Assembly: GCA_949519155.1 (NCBI GenBank)
Contig: CATIQU010000026.1
Span: 1-64,000 of the forward strand
DNA from: Polaribacter sp. SA4-10
GTDB taxonomy: Bacteria > Bacteroidota > Bacteroidia > Flavobacteriales > Flavobacteriaceae
Length of the DNA: 64,000 bases
Direction: 5' to 3'
The notes beneath the pieces were generated by a model, which worked only from the letters and a program-made list of their open reading frames with translations, searched no databases and was not told where the DNA came from. Position 1 is the stretch's first letter. Each line of letters opens with the position of its first letter. Shown here one piece after another: positions 34,597-44,119 of this stretch. The position numbers and the translations under genes were made by a program.

Positions 34597-35163
34597 ATGG
34601 AAAAACACCAACATTTTATCCTTCACAAACCATGGGGAACCATTTCTCAATTTGTAAACCCTGCAAAAAGAAAGAAAAAATTATTAGGAGAACTTCACGG
34701 TTTTCCTGAAGGAACAATGGCTATTGGCCGATTGGATGTTGCTTCCGAAGGTTTATTATTACTTACTACAGATGGAAAGGTTTCCGAAGAAATTAGAAGT
34801 AATAAATTTGAAAAAGAATATTATGTTCAGGTAGATGGGATGATTACTCAGGAAGCTATTGAAAAACTTAAAAAAGGGGTTAAAATTGGTTTTGATGGAA
34901 AAAAATATCAAACAAAACCTGGGAAATCTTTTTTAATTGATGACCCTAAATTTCCATTAAGAAGTCAAAAAATTAGAGACGATAGGCATGGACCTACAAG
35001 TTGGGTTGCTATTATAATTAGAGAAGGAAAATTTAGACAAGTACGAAAAATGACGGCTGCTGTTGGCTTTCCTACTTTGCGTTTAATTCGGGTTCGAATT
35101 GGAACCTTACGTTTAGACGCTTTAGCGGTTGGCGATGTTAAAGAAGTGAGTTCTCTTCTTTAG
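34597..35163 (+). CDS. rluE: rRNA pseudouridine synthase, RluE/RsuA family
   Basis: A 188-residue pseudouridine synthase starting at MEKHQHFILHKPWG; an upstream ATG at 34576 is less typical. The catalytic aspartate is in IGRLDVASEGLLLLT (about residue 45). The REGKFRQVRKMTAAVGFPTLRLIR motif closes the active site. The protein lacks an S4 domain, as RluE does. The probable target is a 23S rRNA uridine. The gene overlaps the convergent GNAT gene by four bases. Confidence 0.88.
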   Translation: MEKHQHFILHKPWGTISQFVNPAKRKKKLLGELHGFPEGTMAIGRLDVASEGLLLLTTDGKVSEEIRSNKFEKEYYVQVDGMITQEAIEKLKKGVKIGFDGKKYQTKPGKSFLIDDPKFPLRSQKIRDDRHGPTSWVAIIIREGKFRQVRKMTAAVGFPTLRLIRVRIGTLRLDALAVGDVKEVSSLL

Positions 35164-35600
35164 CTTTTTAACATTTCTATATGTGGAATTCCATCTTCTA
35201 AATAATCTTTACCGATTTGATGAAACCCGTGAGATTCATAGAATTTTTTTAAATATACTTGTGCAGAAATTGTAATTATATCCTCTTTAAAATGGTTTTT
35301 AATTGCGAGAATAGAAGCTTTCATTACATCGTGTCCAAAACCGTATTTTCTTTCTGAAGCAACAACAACAACACGACCAATACTTGCATTTTTAAAATAA
35401 TCTCCTGGTTTAAAAATACGGGTATAAGCAACTATTTTCTCATTTTTAAAACAAAAAACATGTAGTGCTTTTTGATCTTTATTATCAACATCTTGATACA
35501 CACAATCTTGTTCTACCACAAAAACTTCTGCACGTAATTGAAGTATTTGATACAATTCTATTGTGTTTAATTCTGAAAAATATTTGACATGAAAGTCCAT
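35160..35600 (-). CDS. GNAT family N-acetyltransferase (ElaA-like)
   Basis: A 146-residue protein with the ElaA-type opening ELNTIELYQILQLRAEVFVVEQDCVYQDVD, where an RxxVFVVEQ motif precedes the core. The acetyl-CoA binding region is SIGRVVVVASERKYGFGHDVMKASI, and a typical ending QVYLKKFYESHGFHQIG follows. The substrate is unknown. It overlaps the rluE stop by four bases on the opposite strand. Confidence 0.86.
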   Translation of the reverse strand: MDFHVKYFSELNTIELYQILQLRAEVFVVEQDCVYQDVDNKDQKALHVFCFKNEKIVAYTRIFKPGDYFKNASIGRVVVVASERKYGFGHDVMKASILAIKNHFKEDIITISAQVYLKKFYESHGFHQIGKDYLEDGIPHIEMLKS

Positions 35601-35636
35601 AAAAAAGAGGGATACTATATAGGAATGAAAATTATT

Positions 35637-36065
35637 TTAACAAGAAATTTTATCAACTCGATTACCATGTCTTCCTCCCTCAAACGAGGTGTCTAGGAAA
35701 ATATCTACAAAACCTAATACTTGTTGTACAGAAACAAAACGTGCGGGAATGGTTAAAATATTTGAATTATTATGTTGTCTTGTTAAAACTACTAATTCAT
35801 TATTCCAACATAATGCTGCACGTATTCCTTGGTGTTTATTTGCGGTCATCTGAGCGCCATTTCCACTTCCACAAAGAATGATACCAAAAGTTGCTTTGCC
35901 AGTTTCTACAGCAGTTGCTGTTGGATGAATTGCGTCTGGATAATCCATAGAATCATTGGTATCGGTTCCAAAATTTAAAATTGTATATCCTTTCGTTTCT
36001 AAATGTTTTATAATTTCGAACTTATATACTGTGCCTGCGTGATCGTTACCAATAGCAATTGTCAT
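35637..36065 (-). CDS. rpiB: ribose 5-phosphate isomerase B
   Basis: A 142-residue RpiB/LacAB-family isomerase interconverting ribose 5-phosphate and ribulose 5-phosphate. It begins MTIAIGNDHAG with the phosphate-binding His, and holds the active-site block GIILCGSGNGAQMTANKHQGIRAALCWN, with the catalytic Cys in LCGSGNG. The length is standard. It borders the long AT-rich gap at 36066. Confidence 0.95.
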   Translation of the reverse strand: MTIAIGNDHAGTVYKFEIIKHLETKGYTILNFGTDTNDSMDYPDAIHPTATAVETGKATFGIILCGSGNGAQMTANKHQGIRAALCWNNELVVLTRQHNNSNILTIPARFVSVQQVLGFVDIFLDTSFEGGRHGNRVDKISC

Positions 36066-36638
36066 AATAAATTGATTTTAATTAAGTTGTCTGCAACAAA
36101 AATACAGAAACTAAGGGTTTTTTAGGGTTATTAACAACCTGTTTTTTATCATTTTTAATAACAGTTTCGTTTTTAAGAGATTAAGTGTATTTCGTAAATG
36201 TTAAGAAGTATCTGTAATTTTTAAGAACTTTTTTTGTGAGATTTAAAAATTATTACAATACAAGAGACTCAAGAACACACACAAGTTTTTTTATTGTTTT
36301 TTTATAATAGTTTATAAACATAAAATGGAGTGGTTATCTACATTTATTTCATTATTAACTATTAATAATTATTGGTTAATTACTGTTTATAAGTATTGTT
36401 AATAACTCCCTTTTTTCTTTGATTTTTAAGCTTTTAAATAACTCATAAAATGTGGATGTTTTTTAATAACTGATATAAAAAAATAAAAATAAATATTTTT
36501 ATAGTCACTATTCACAGACTATTATAAACATCATTGTTTTTTAAAAATTTATAAAAGAAAAATAAATATAATATAGAATGTTGATAACTCTGAAACGAAA
36601 GAAAAAATAAAAATAAGAATGCTTGCAAAAAAATAACT
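36066..36638. other. 573-bp AT-rich gap, candidate replication origin (oriC)
   Basis: No reading frame of note. The sequence is strikingly AT-rich and holds words close to the DnaA box TTATCCACA: TTATCTACA at 36334-36342 (one mismatch), TGTTGATAA at 36579-36587 (reverse orientation, one mismatch), and weaker ones at 36128-36136, 36397-36405, 36451-36459 and 36508-36516 (two mismatches each). Genes to the left are mostly on the minus strand and rnr starts to the right on the plus strand. parS-like sites lie about 12 kb away. This is circumstantial; dnaA is not in the window. Confidence 0.42.
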
Positions 36639-37553
36639 TTAATAAGAAACAATCACAAAACGAATTCCTTTTTCAATGAGAGAGAAAGTAGCTGTTCCAG
36701 TTCCAATCAATTCTCCATCTGCTTGAATAAAAGGTTTCGAATTTTGTGGGACAACTGTAATTTCATTTGTTTTATAAGTAGCTACTTTTGGATGGTCTAC
36801 AATTTTCCCGTTGTATAATTTTTTAAGATTCAAAATTAAATCAAATAAGGTAAGATTTTTAGCAATTGTAATATCAAAGAATCCATCCGTTGGATCTCCT
36901 TTTTTAGAAAACTGCATTCCGCCACCAGAAAATTTACAAATTGAAACAATTGTCATTAAACAAGTTGTTTTAATTGTTATTTGATTCATTGTTATTTTAA
37001 ATATTAATTTTTTATAAAATAACATCCCGTAAATTCCAGCAATTAAATAAGACAAAGCACCCAACCTTTTTATTTTTTGAAGCTTCTTTGCAATATAACC
37101 GTCATATCCTAAACCAGCTACATTATTAAAGTAGGTAATTTCACCTTCCTTTGTTGTTATTTGACCAATATCTTGTAGTATTGTTTTTTTATATGAGATG
37201 ATCTCGACCGCCTTTTTTATGTTATTAGGAATGCTGTAGGTTTTAATCCAATCGTTTCCAGTTCCTGTAGGAAGCACTGCAATAGTTATATCAGAAGATT
37301 TTACATACCTTTGCATCATTACTCCATTAACTATATTATGTAGTGTTCCATCTCCACCTGCGGAAATAATATTTCTAAAACCTTGCTGAATTGCATCTTG
37401 TACCAATTCAATTTCGTGTTTATAAAATTGAGTAAAAACAAAAGAATAGTCTATATTCTTGCTGTTAAGTACTTGTTGAATTTCCTTCCACTGTTTAGAA
37501 AATTTTCCATTTCCTGCAATAGGGTTTGCAATTATAAACCAAGATTTAGACAT
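36639..37553 (-). CDS. diacylglycerol/sphingosine kinase family lipid kinase (YegS/BmrU-like)
   Basis: A 304-residue lipid kinase starting at MSKSWFIIANPIAGNGKF (a TTG seven codons earlier is unlikely). The DAGK catalytic motifs are IANPIAGNGKFSKQW (about residues 7-21) and SAGGDGTLHNIVNGVM with the GGDGT nucleotide loop, then AVLPTGTGNDWIKTY. It likely phosphorylates a lipid such as diacylglycerol at the membrane. It is preceded by a 141-base divergent region shared with rnr. Confidence 0.9.
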   Translation of the reverse strand: MSKSWFIIANPIAGNGKFSKQWKEIQQVLNSKNIDYSFVFTQFYKHEIELVQDAIQQGFRNIISAGGDGTLHNIVNGVMMQRYVKSSDITIAVLPTGTGNDWIKTYSIPNNIKKAVEIISYKKTILQDIGQITTKEGEITYFNNVAGLGYDGYIAKKLQKIKRLGALSYLIAGIYGMLFYKKLIFKITMNQITIKTTCLMTIVSICKFSGGGMQFSKKGDPTDGFFDITIAKNLTLFDLILNLKKLYNGKIVDHPKVATYKTNEITVVPQNSKPFIQADGELIGTGTATFSLIEKGIRFVIVSY

Positions 37554-37694
37554 AAATAATAATTTAAAAGGCAAAGTACAATAATAGATTGATAACTATT
37601 TTTTAATATAAAAACAGTGAAATTAATCGTACTTTTCAATAGTTGTTTATTTGAGTAAAAAAGACATCAAATTAGCACATTAATAGTTTATAAA

Positions 37695-39914
37695 ATGACA
37701 AAAAAGAAGAAAAATATATATAAGAAGAAAGGGAATGTTGTAAAAGACTTAACTAAAATTATCTTCAGAATTTTAAATGAAGACACTTCAAAATCTTATA
37801 ATTATAAGCAAATTTCCAGTAAATTAAGTATTTCAGATACCGATGGAAAAACACAAATTATAAAAAGATTAGCTGAATTAACGGGAACTCAAAAAATTGT
37901 AGAAGTAGATCGAGGTAAGTTTCAAATGAATCAAGATAGAAAATACTCTACAGGTACATTAGATATTACTTCCAATGGAAATGGATATTTTGTTACCGAT
38001 GATTATGAAGATGATATTTTTATTCCAAATGCCAATCTTGGAAAAGGATTACATAATGACACGGTAAAAGCATATGTATTTAAAAAACGAAGCGGAAAAA
38101 AATACGAAGCCGATGTTGTTGAAGTTTTAGAACGTGCAAAAACACAGTTTGTAGGGGTTTTACAAAAGAACAAAAATTTTGGTTTTGTAGTTCCAGACAA
38201 CAATAAAATGTACGCAGATATTTTTATTTCAGAAAGTAAAATGAATGGTGCAGAAGATGGAGATAAAGTACAAGCTACAATCTCAGATTGGCCAGCGAAA
38301 TCTAAAAATCCGTTTGGAGAAATTACCGCAGTTTTAGGGAAACCTGGAGAGCACAATACAGAAATGCATTCTATTTTATTAGAATACGATTTACCGTATG
38401 AATTTCCTACCGAAGTAGAACAAGAAGCAGCTAACCTTTCTATTGAAATTACCAAAGAAGAAATTAGCAAACGTAGAGATATGCGTAAAGATTTAACCTT
38501 TACAATAGATCCAAAAGATGCTAAAGATTTTGATGATGCGTTGTCTTTCAAAAAATTAGAAAACGGGAATTTCGAAATCGGAATTCACATTGCAGATGTT
38601 TCTCATTATTTAGAACCAAAAACAATTTTAGACGATGAAGCTTTTGAAAGAGCTACTTCGGTGTATTTAGTAGACAGAGTGGTACCAATGTTGCCTGAAA
38701 AATTAAGTAATGGCGTTTGTTCTTTAAGACCAAATGAAGAAAAACTAACTTTTTCTGCAGTGTTTGAAATCAATCCTAAAGCACAAATTGTAAACGAATG
38801 GTTTGGGAGAACTGTTACTTATTCAGATCAACGTTTTGCATATGAAGAAGCACAATCTATTATAGAAAATTGTACATTATCAGCAGATGTAAAACCGTAT
38901 ACAATGCCTTTAGAAGTTTCTATTCTTGACAAAGAATATGAAGTAACTCCAGAAATTATAGAAGCAACCTTAAAATTAGATGAACTGGCAAAAATTCTTC
39001 GTAAAAAAAGAATGCAACAAGGCGCTATTTCTTTTGATAGAGTAGAAGTAAAATTCAATTTAGATGAAGATGCAAATCCAATCGGTGTTTTCTTTAAAAC
39101 ATCGCAAGATGCTAATAAATTAATTGAAGAATTTATGCTATTAGCCAATCGTAAAGTAGCTGAGTTCATTGGTTTTTCTAAAGGAAAAGCAACCAATAAA
39201 ACCTTTATTTATAGAGTTCACGATGAGCCAGATATTGAGAAATTAGCTGCACTACAAAATATTATTGGTAAGTTTGGATATAAAATAAATACCGAAACAA
39301 AAGAAAGCACCTCAGAATCGTTAAATCAATTATTAAGTGATGTTAGTGGAAAAGCAGAATCAAACATGATTGAAACACTCACGATTCGTACGATGAGTAA
39401 AGCAGTATATACCACCCAAAACATAGGTCACTATGGATTGGCTTTTAACTACTACAGCCATTTTACATCCCCTATTAGACGGTATCCAGATGTAATGACA
39501 CATCGATTACTCCAACATTATTTAGATGGAGGAGACACTCCAAAAGCAATTAAATACGAAGAAAACTGTAAGCACTCCTCTAAAAGAGAAGAATTGGCAA
39601 GTAAAGCAGAGCGAGCTTCCATAAAATACATGCAAATTAAATACATGCAAGATCATAATGACGAAGTATTTGAAGGGGTAATTACTGGAGTTACAGAATG
39701 GGGAATCTATGTAGAAATTTCTTCCAATAAATGTGAAGGAATGGTGAGAATTAGAGATATAAAAAGTGATTTTTATGCATTTAATGAACAGCAATTTGCA
39801 ATCGTTGGTCAATCAACGAAACAAATGTATCAATTAGGAGATGACGTAAAAGTACAAGTAAAAAATGCAGATTTAGAACGCAAGCATTTAGATTTTAATT
39901 TAATTGAAAATTAA
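37695..39914 (+). CDS. rnr: ribonuclease R
   Basis: A 739-residue processive 3'-5' exoribonuclease of the RNB family. The order is a very basic N-terminus (TKKKKNIYKKKG), a winged-helix segment (about 20-75), two cold-shock domains (about 80-220), the RNB catalytic domain with DPKDAKDFDDALS (magnesium-binding Asp cluster, about 274-286), and a C-terminal S1 domain (EGVITGVTEWGIYVEI, about 657-672). It has no Lys-rich C-terminal tail such as E. coli RNase R carries. Confidence 0.95.
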   Translation: MTKKKKNIYKKKGNVVKDLTKIIFRILNEDTSKSYNYKQISSKLSISDTDGKTQIIKRLAELTGTQKIVEVDRGKFQMNQDRKYSTGTLDITSNGNGYFVTDDYEDDIFIPNANLGKGLHNDTVKAYVFKKRSGKKYEADVVEVLERAKTQFVGVLQKNKNFGFVVPDNNKMYADIFISESKMNGAEDGDKVQATISDWPAKSKNPFGEITAVLGKPGEHNTEMHSILLEYDLPYEFPTEVEQEAANLSIEITKEEISKRRDMRKDLTFTIDPKDAKDFDDALSFKKLENGNFEIGIHIADVSHYLEPKTILDDEAFERATSVYLVDRVVPMLPEKLSNGVCSLRPNEEKLTFSAVFEINPKAQIVNEWFGRTVTYSDQRFAYEEAQSIIENCTLSADVKPYTMPLEVSILDKEYEVTPEIIEATLKLDELAKILRKKRMQQGAISFDRVEVKFNLDEDANPIGVFFKTSQDANKLIEEFMLLANRKVAEFIGFSKGKATNKTFIYRVHDEPDIEKLAALQNIIGKFGYKINTETKESTSESLNQLLSDVSGKAESNMIETLTIRTMSKAVYTTQNIGHYGLAFNYYSHFTSPIRRYPDVMTHRLLQHYLDGGDTPKAIKYEENCKHSSKREELASKAERASIKYMQIKYMQDHNDEVFEGVITGVTEWGIYVEISSNKCEGMVRIRDIKSDFYAFNEQQFAIVGQSTKQMYQLGDDVKVQVKNADLERKHLDFNLIEN

Positions 39915-40005
39915 TATACTTTAAAAAAAAACACAATAAAAAACAAAAAAACGCTTTATATTAGTAACTTTATTTAAAGAAACCGATTAACTAAACTTTA
40001 AAATA

Positions 40006-40695
40006 ATGAAAAAAATTATTTTTATTGGAGCATTATTATTTGTGTTTTCAATTTACGGACAATCAAAAGTTACTAAAAATTTAGGAGACTATACAATACT
40101 AAAAGTCTATAATGGCATTGAAGTAGAGCTTATAAAATCTACCGAAAATAAATTAGAAATTACTGGAGAGAAATCTGAAATGGTGAAAATGAAAACAGTG
40201 AATAACACCTTAAAACTCTCTTTACCTTTTTCTTTAAAACCGTCAAATAACGCTGCAGACGGAAAAGTGTTCGTTCAACTTTTTTACAATGATAAACTTG
40301 CCGTTATTGACGCCAATCAAAGTGCTACCATTACTGCAAAAGATTTTCAACAAGATGAAGTAGAGATCAGGGCTCAAGAACGGGCATTTATCAACTTAGT
40401 TTTAAAATCTAAAAACATTAAAGTAAGAGCTACTTCTGGCGGAATTATAAAATTATCAGGGACTGCAAACAACCAAGATGTAGATGTAGATTTGTATGGT
40501 ATTTACCATGGTTTTGGCTTAGAGGTAGACAATAGTGCTATGGTAAAAGCAGGAACCGGAGCAAAGGCAGAAATTTTTGCAGGAAAAGTATTGAATGCAA
40601 ATGTTAGTTTTGGAGGCTCTATTTTTTATAAAGGAAATCCAGATTTAATAAGAGATAAAAAATTAGTAGGAGGAATCATTCAAAAAAAGGATTAA
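40006..40695 (+). CDS. secreted DUF2807 (GIN-type) beta-helix protein
   Basis: A 229-residue exported protein. Signal peptide MKKIIFIGALLFVFSIYG (1-18). The domain that follows matches the DUF2807 head: YTILKVYNGIEVELIKSTENKLEITG near the start, then repeated short beta rungs. It likely folds into a beta-helix at the cell surface or in the periplasm. The family is broad in Bacteroidota and its function is not established. It sits alone between rnr and tatA. Confidence 0.83.
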   Translation: MKKIIFIGALLFVFSIYGQSKVTKNLGDYTILKVYNGIEVELIKSTENKLEITGEKSEMVKMKTVNNTLKLSLPFSLKPSNNAADGKVFVQLFYNDKLAVIDANQSATITAKDFQQDEVEIRAQERAFINLVLKSKNIKVRATSGGIIKLSGTANNQDVDVDLYGIYHGFGLEVDNSAMVKAGTGAKAEIFAGKVLNANVSFGGSIFYKGNPDLIRDKKLVGGIIQKKD

Positions 40696-40729
40696 TAATT
40701 TCTTTTATCAAGTATAAAAACGTTTTTTG

Positions 40730-40737
40730 TATATTTG
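40730..40737 (+). promoter_or_regulatory. -7 promoter box of the tatA gene at 40757
   Basis: TATATTTG at 40730-40737 fits TAnnTTTG; transcription would begin near 40745, only about 12 bases before the ATG. The ATG at 40727 lies upstream of this box and is therefore not the start. Confidence 0.6.
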
Positions 40738-40756
40738 CATCTCAAAATTGAAACAC

Positions 40757-40963
40757 ATGATCTCTTTAAATATTTTTTTATTAGGAATGCCTAGCCCACT
40801 TTCAATGGCTCTTATTGTAGGAGCATTGCTACTTTTATTTGGTGGTAAAAAAATACCAGAATTAATGAAAGGTATTGGTGGTGGGATTAAAGAATTTAAA
40901 AAAGCCACGAAAGACGAAAATAAAGCAGAAAAGAAAGACGAAAAATTAGAAGAAGGAAACTAA
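40757..40963 (+). CDS. tatA: Sec-independent translocase TatA/TatE family protein
   Basis: A 68-residue protein starting [20 protein letters not shown], with one short transmembrane helix, the [24 protein letters not shown] amphipathic helix typical of TatA, and a charged Lys/Glu tail. It should oligomerise to permit passage of folded proteins. No tatC is nearby. It is monocistronic, with a promoter box immediately upstream and a perfect hairpin terminator 18 bases downstream. A second TatA-type protein is encoded at 55680-55961. Confidence 0.92.
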   Translation: MISLNIFLLGMPSPLSMALIVGALLLLFGGKKIPELMKGIGGGIKEFKKATKDENKAEKKDEKLEEGN

Positions 40964-40981
40964 TTTTTTAACATACAGATA

Positions 40982-41019
40982 AAAAAAGCTCCGTTTGAAA
41001 TTTCAAACGGAGCTTTTTT
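40982..41019. terminator. bidirectional intrinsic terminator, 19-bp perfect dyad
   Basis: AAAAAAGCTCCGTTTGAAA at 40982-41000 is followed directly by its exact reverse complement at 41001-41019. T-runs exist on both strands. It separates tatA (plus) from the convergent SPFH gene (minus), serving both. Confidence 0.92.
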
Positions 41020-41037
41020 ATTTTAAAAGAAGTGTTC

Positions 41038-41964
41038 TTATTTTTTTAACTGTTTTGGTTTCGGGTTTTTCATAGCCTCACCTATTTGATTGCTTGCTGT
41101 AAAGCTGGCCACCATATCGTTTAACATTTGACTTCCCGCTTGTGGAGAGTTTGGTAACAAAATTAAATTACTATTTGTTTGCTGACCAATCGATTGTAGC
41201 GTATCGTAATGTTGTGTAACTACAATTAAGGCAGAAGCTTCTTGTGAGTTGATGCCTACTTTATTTAAAACCTCTACAGATTCTTCCAGTCCACGTGCAA
41301 TTTCTCTACGCTGATCTGCAATACCTTGTCCTTGTAAACGTTTGCTTTCTGCTTCCGCTTTTGCACGTTCTACAATTAAAATACGTTGTGCATCTCCTTC
41401 ATATTGTGCAGCTGTTTTTTCTCTATCAGCAGCATTAATTCGGTTCATTGCTTCTTTTACCTGTGCATCTGGATCAATGTCTGTAACTAAGGTTTTTATA
41501 ATGTCATACCCATAAGTCATCATTGCTTCATTCAACTCAGATTTTACGGCAATGGCAATATCATCTTTCCGTAAAAAAACATCATCAAGAATCATTTTAG
41601 GAACCTCTGCTCTTACTACATCAAAGACATATGAAGTAATCTGATCGTGTGGATAATCTAATTTATAGAAAGCATCTTCTACTTTGTCTCGAATTACTTT
41701 GTACTGTACCGAAACTTTTAATTTTACAAAAACATCATCTTTTGTTTTCGTTTCAATAATAACATCTAATTGTTGAATCTTTAAGCTCAACCTTCCTGCA
41801 ATTCTTTGCACTCCGGGTATTTTTAATTGAAAACCAGATTGACGAATGTTACTGAATTTTCCGAAAGTTTCTATAACTGCTGCTGTTTGTTGTTTGACAG
41901 TAAAAATTGCTGCAAACAAAAAAAGGACAATTAAGCCGACGATAATAATTGGGATTGGTAGCAT
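41038..41964 (-). CDS. SPFH (stomatin/prohibitin/band 7) domain protein
   Basis: A 308-residue membrane-anchored protein. One N-terminal helix (residues 3-22) precedes a band 7 domain (about 25-190, TAAVIETFGKFSNIRQSGFQLKIPGV...) and a coiled coil rich in Glu, Ala and Arg (about 185-230, AAQYEGDAQRILIVERAKAE). Such proteins form membrane rings or microdomains and regulate proteases such as HflB/FtsH. No NfeD partner is adjacent. Its 3' end shares the perfect terminator with tatA. Confidence 0.92.
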   Translation of the reverse strand: MLPIPIIIVGLIVLFLFAAIFTVKQQTAAVIETFGKFSNIRQSGFQLKIPGVQRIAGRLSLKIQQLDVIIETKTKDDVFVKLKVSVQYKVIRDKVEDAFYKLDYPHDQITSYVFDVVRAEVPKMILDDVFLRKDDIAIAVKSELNEAMMTYGYDIIKTLVTDIDPDAQVKEAMNRINAADREKTAAQYEGDAQRILIVERAKAEAESKRLQGQGIADQRREIARGLEESVEVLNKVGINSQEASALIVVTQHYDTLQSIGQQTNSNLILLPNSPQAGSQMLNDMVASFTASNQIGEAMKNPKPKQLKK

Positions 41965-42066
41965 GGTTTTTTTTTAAAAGGTGAATTTTTAACTTCTTGT
42001 AAAGATACCGATTTATGTAACTAACTACAAAACTGATTTTTTAAATAATGTTACATTTATAGGCAT

Positions 42067-42102
42067 AAAAAAACCACTTACAGATTGAAGTGGGTTTTTT
42101 AT
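42067..42102 (-). terminator. intrinsic terminator of gltX
   Basis: Hairpin with arms AAACCACTT (42071-42079) and AAGTGGGTTT (42088-42097), loop of eight, with one bulged or mismatched base. On the minus strand it ends in a run of T. It lies about 20 bases past the gltX stop. Confidence 0.7.
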
Positions 42103-42121
42103 AAAAATGTAAATTTCTTTC

Positions 42122-43645
42122 TTATTGATGAAAATCGATCGCATTTTCAATTCTTGCGATGGTGGTTTCTTTTCCAATCATTTCAATAATATCAAACAAA
42201 TGAGGGCCTTTTAAAGCGCCTACTAAACTTAATCGAAGTGGTTGCATTACTTTACCAAAACCAATTTCTTTGGCGGTAATCCACTCTTTAATGACTGTTT
42301 CAGTGTTTGTTGAAGTAAACTCTTGAATCTCTTTTAACTTAGCAATCAATTCGTTCATTAATTCAGCAGTTCCCTCTTTCCAATTTTTCTTAGAAGCTTT
42401 TGCATCGAAAGTTGTTGGATTCTGAAAATAGAATTCAGACAATGCCCAAAAATCTTCTACAAAAACAGCGCGCTCTTTTATAGCGGTTACTACTTTCTGA
42501 ACATACTCTTTCTTAGAAGAAATTCCTTTTGCTGATAATATCGGAAGAAACAAATCTGTTAAAGTTGCATCCTCTTTTGTTTGCATGTATTGTTGATTGA
42601 ACCAATTGGTTTTTTCTGGACTAAACTTTGCGCCCGATTTACTTACTCTTTTTAAATCGAATTCCTGTACCAATTGTTCTAAAGAAAAAATTTCTTGTTT
42701 GGTACCTGGGTTCCATCCTAATAAAGCCAGCATGTTTATAAATGCATCTGCAAAGTAGCCGTCTTCTTTATAACCACGAGAGATGTCTTTCGTTTCTTCA
42801 TTGGTATATTCTAATGGAAACACAGGAAATCCTAATTTATCTCCGTCACGTTTGCTTAATTTTCCTTTACCAATTGGTTTTAAGATCAGTGGTAAGTGTG
42901 CAAATTTTGGTGCGTCCCAATTAAAAGCGCGGTATAATAAAATGTGAAGTGCCATGGAGGGCAACCATTCTTCACCTCGAATAACGTGTGAGATTTCCAT
43001 CAAATGATCGTCTACAATGTTTGCCAAATGATAGGTGGGCATTCCGTCAGATTTAAATAAAATTTTATCATCCAACACATTGGTATCAATTTTAATTTCT
43101 CCACGAATTTCATCTTGCATTACAAGGATTTCATCTTGTGGAGATTTAAAACGGATGACATACTTATCTCCGTTTTCAATTCGGTTTTGTACTTCTGCAT
43201 CGGTTAATACCAACGAGTTTACCAAACGTCCTTTTTCTCGGTTGTGCCAATTATAAATAAAGGTTTTTCCGTTTTCTTCATGTCCTTTTCTTTCTGCATC
43301 CAATTGTTCTGCAGTATCAAAAGCATAATATGCCCAACCCGATTGTAATAAAAGGGTTGCATGTTTTTTATAGAGATCTTTCCGTTCAGATTGTCTGTAA
43401 GGACCAAATTTCTCGTTTTTTCCAGGCGCTTCATCAAAAGGAATGTTACACCAATCCAATGCATCTATAATATATTGTTCTGCATTGGCCACATAGCGGG
43501 TTTGATCTGTATCTTCTATACGCAAGATAAAGGTACCGTTGTGCTTCTTAGCAAATAAATAATTAAATAAAGCAGTTCTTACTCCACCAATATGTAAAGG
43601 TCCTGTTGGACTTGGGGCAAAACGAACACGAACATTAGATTCCAT
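42122..43645 (-). CDS. gltX: glutamate--tRNA ligase
   Basis: A 507-residue class I synthetase charging tRNA-Glu. The HIGH motif is in RFAPSPTGPLHIGGVRTALF (residues about 8-27) and the KMSKS motif is GKGKLSKRDGDKLGF (about 253-267). The length fits the discriminating bacterial form. A TAnnTTTG box (TATCTTTG, 43675-43668, minus strand) stands about 23 bases upstream of the ATG. Confidence 0.96.
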   Translation of the reverse strand: MESNVRVRFAPSPTGPLHIGGVRTALFNYLFAKKHNGTFILRIEDTDQTRYVANAEQYIIDALDWCNIPFDEAPGKNEKFGPYRQSERKDLYKKHATLLLQSGWAYYAFDTAEQLDAERKGHEENGKTFIYNWHNREKGRLVNSLVLTDAEVQNRIENGDKYVIRFKSPQDEILVMQDEIRGEIKIDTNVLDDKILFKSDGMPTYHLANIVDDHLMEISHVIRGEEWLPSMALHILLYRAFNWDAPKFAHLPLILKPIGKGKLSKRDGDKLGFPVFPLEYTNEETKDISRGYKEDGYFADAFINMLALLGWNPGTKQEIFSLEQLVQEFDLKRVSKSGAKFSPEKTNWFNQQYMQTKEDATLTDLFLPILSAKGISSKKEYVQKVVTAIKERAVFVEDFWALSEFYFQNPTTFDAKASKKNWKEGTAELMNELIAKLKEIQEFTSTNTETVIKEWITAKEIGFGKVMQPLRLSLVGALKGPHLFDIIEMIGKETTIARIENAIDFHQ

Positions 43646-44119
43646 TTTTCTGTTTTTTTGGATGCCGCAAAGATACTTTTTTATTGGAAGAGGAATGAAA
43701 TTAGTGCAAAGAAAAAATAGGTGTTTTTAAGCTTTTTTTAGAATAGAAAATGAAACGGATTGCAAATTTTTCTTTGTGGGGAGGTAATTAAAAAGGTACA
43801 GTTTATTTGTTTTTTAATAAACATACATTAATTTAATTCAAATATATTATGTAGTTTGCAAGGAGAAATGATTTAACAGAAATGCGTTATGTGATTGTTG
43901 GAGATAATATAACAACGAAATAAAAACCTACACGCCTTGTAAACCTAGGGTAACTTTAATTTATTTAACAACGCAAGCGAACAGACTAAATTTTCGCTCT
44001 TGTTCCAAAATCAAACAACCACTTTAGTTGCTTAATCATTTCCCATCAAGACCTCGCTGGCCTTTTAACAATTATTATGAGGTTGATCTTCCTAAAAGCA
44101 TTATTTTTATTGGTTCATT
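43646..44119. other. 474-bp gap without a recognised gene
   Basis: The left 40 bases carry the gltX -7 box TATCTTTG (43668-43675, minus strand). The middle and right part (about 43920-44065) is distinctly richer in G and C than usual for intergenic DNA here (cctacacgccttg, cctaggg, acctcgctggcc). No tRNA fold, known riboswitch motif or long reading frame was recognised. A 17-codon fragment on the minus strand (about 43996-44040) looks coding-like, but is too short to judge. It may be a structured RNA or a gene remnant. Confidence 0.35.

Noticed and set aside
38003..38551. Minus-strand frame of 182 codons inside rnr
   Set aside because: Serine-rich shadow of the RNase R frame, without family motifs.
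40727..40756. Upstream start for tatA
   Set aside because: It precedes the TAnnTTTG promoter box, so it would not be transcribed from it; the family start fits 40757.
43900..44100. Possible tRNA gene
   Set aside because: No cloverleaf, T-loop motif or CCA end could be built.
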